A stretch of DNA of 64,000 bases from Oscheius dolichura (lineage: Eukaryota; Nematoda; Chromadorea; Rhabditida; Rhabditidae). Positions 63,640 to 64,000 of the stretch are shown one piece after another. Both the position numbers and the translations under genes were made by a program. Each line of letters opens with the position of its first letter. Position 1 is the first letter of the stretch. Below the pieces are notes generated by a model. It was not told where the DNA came from, ran no database searches, and was given only the letters and a program-made list of their open reading frames with translations. The stretch lies in the NCBI GenBank assembly GCA_932521035.1, contig OW051494.1, forward strand, positions 10,526,001-10,590,000, written 5' to 3'.

Positions 63640-64000
63640 TTTTCCACTCATTCTTGTGCATTTATCTACCAGATCCCTTTTTCGCCAGGGCCCATTTGGG
63701 AAAAACACAAAACCCGGCTCAAATAGGCCATTTTCAAGCCTCTAGCCCTCAAAGATGTTGAAGAAGGATATTTTTGCAAATTCAAATCTTCCGCTTATCT
63801 CAATCGCCCTGGTGCTGTTAAATAAGAAGGGCTCCGGCTACGGGATCCAGTTCTTCCTGATCAGCTCGATCTGACGATTCCAACGAGCTATCGGACTTCC
63901 AGTCTAGTTAAGATTTCGGGCCGTGGCTCCTCCATCAGTCTCGGAAGGGGGTTAACTCAATTAAGACTGCTGGGGAGGGTTAGTATGGGGCCTATTTCAG
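63640..64000. repeat. Dispersed repeat E, runs off the window
   Basis: Inverted copy of 42283-42745: CCTCTAGCCCTCAAAGATG, TCAATCGCCCTGGTGCTGTT, CAGCTCGATCTGACGATTCC and GGTTAGTATGGGGCCTATTT align in reverse order. Confidence 0.75.

Overview
The window looks like nuclear DNA of a rhabditid nematode. Introns are short (many of 38-60 bases) and end in TTTTCAG-type acceptors; several start codons directly follow such an acceptor, as expected for spliced-leader trans-splicing; genes are dense and on both strands. The recognisable proteins have clear worm counterparts: the DEAD-box helicase CGH-1, ORC1, the EMG1/NEP1 methyltransferase, a 12-kDa small heat-shock protein, a histidine acid phosphatase, a nuclear hormone receptor and an Elongin A-like protein. 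No genus can be fixed from sequence reading alone. Introns and flanks are packed with short palindromic elements.

Layout. 1-7 kb: repeats, two tRNA-Val(CAC) genes in a large inverted duplication, and several GCACCCGTAAA hairpin elements. 7-12 kb: tRNA-Thr, a GC-rich coiled-coil ORF, a long foldback repeat, and a small basic-protein gene. 12-20 kb: the gene-rich core, with a four-pass membrane protein, a small coiled-coil protein, cgh-1, orc-1 and emg1; orc-1 and emg1 lie 156 bases apart like operon partners. 20.4-20.8 kb: a possible membrane acyltransferase end.

21.3-35.8 kb: the most unusual region. Five head-to-tail copies of one multi-exon gene, all on the minus strand, encode a soluble-looking protein of about 610-630 residues that I cannot assign to a family. 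Three copies keep reading phase through 12-13 exons; two are decayed. Copies 3, 4 and 5 carry the same palindromic element in the same intron, which orders the duplications.

36.6-43.3 kb: hsp-12, then a short-exon gene not visible as any long ORF that encodes an RFamide preprohormone ending in AERLRFGRRRR (NPF/FLP-34 type), facing a gene for an unrecognised secreted protein. 43.9-44.2 kb: a MULE-type transposase fragment. 45.8-47.8 kb: Elongin A with a U2 snRNA gene on the same strand inside an intron. 48.5 kb: a six-cysteine secreted peptide. 49.8-51.4 kb: an unrecognised helical protein. 52.1-54.4 kb: the acid phosphatase. 54.6-55.1 kb: tRNA-Cys and a second tRNA-Thr. 55.2-57.5 kb: the nuclear receptor. 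57.5-64 kb: almost entirely repeats and hairpin elements with no firm gene.

The genes do not form one pathway. Links seen are the cgh-1/orc-1/emg1 neighbourhood (RNA control, replication licensing, ribosome assembly), the tandem paralogue array, and the nesting of U2 in Elongin A. Coordinates of exons were read by hand and checked by phase arithmetic; where the sum of exon lengths is a multiple of three this is stated.
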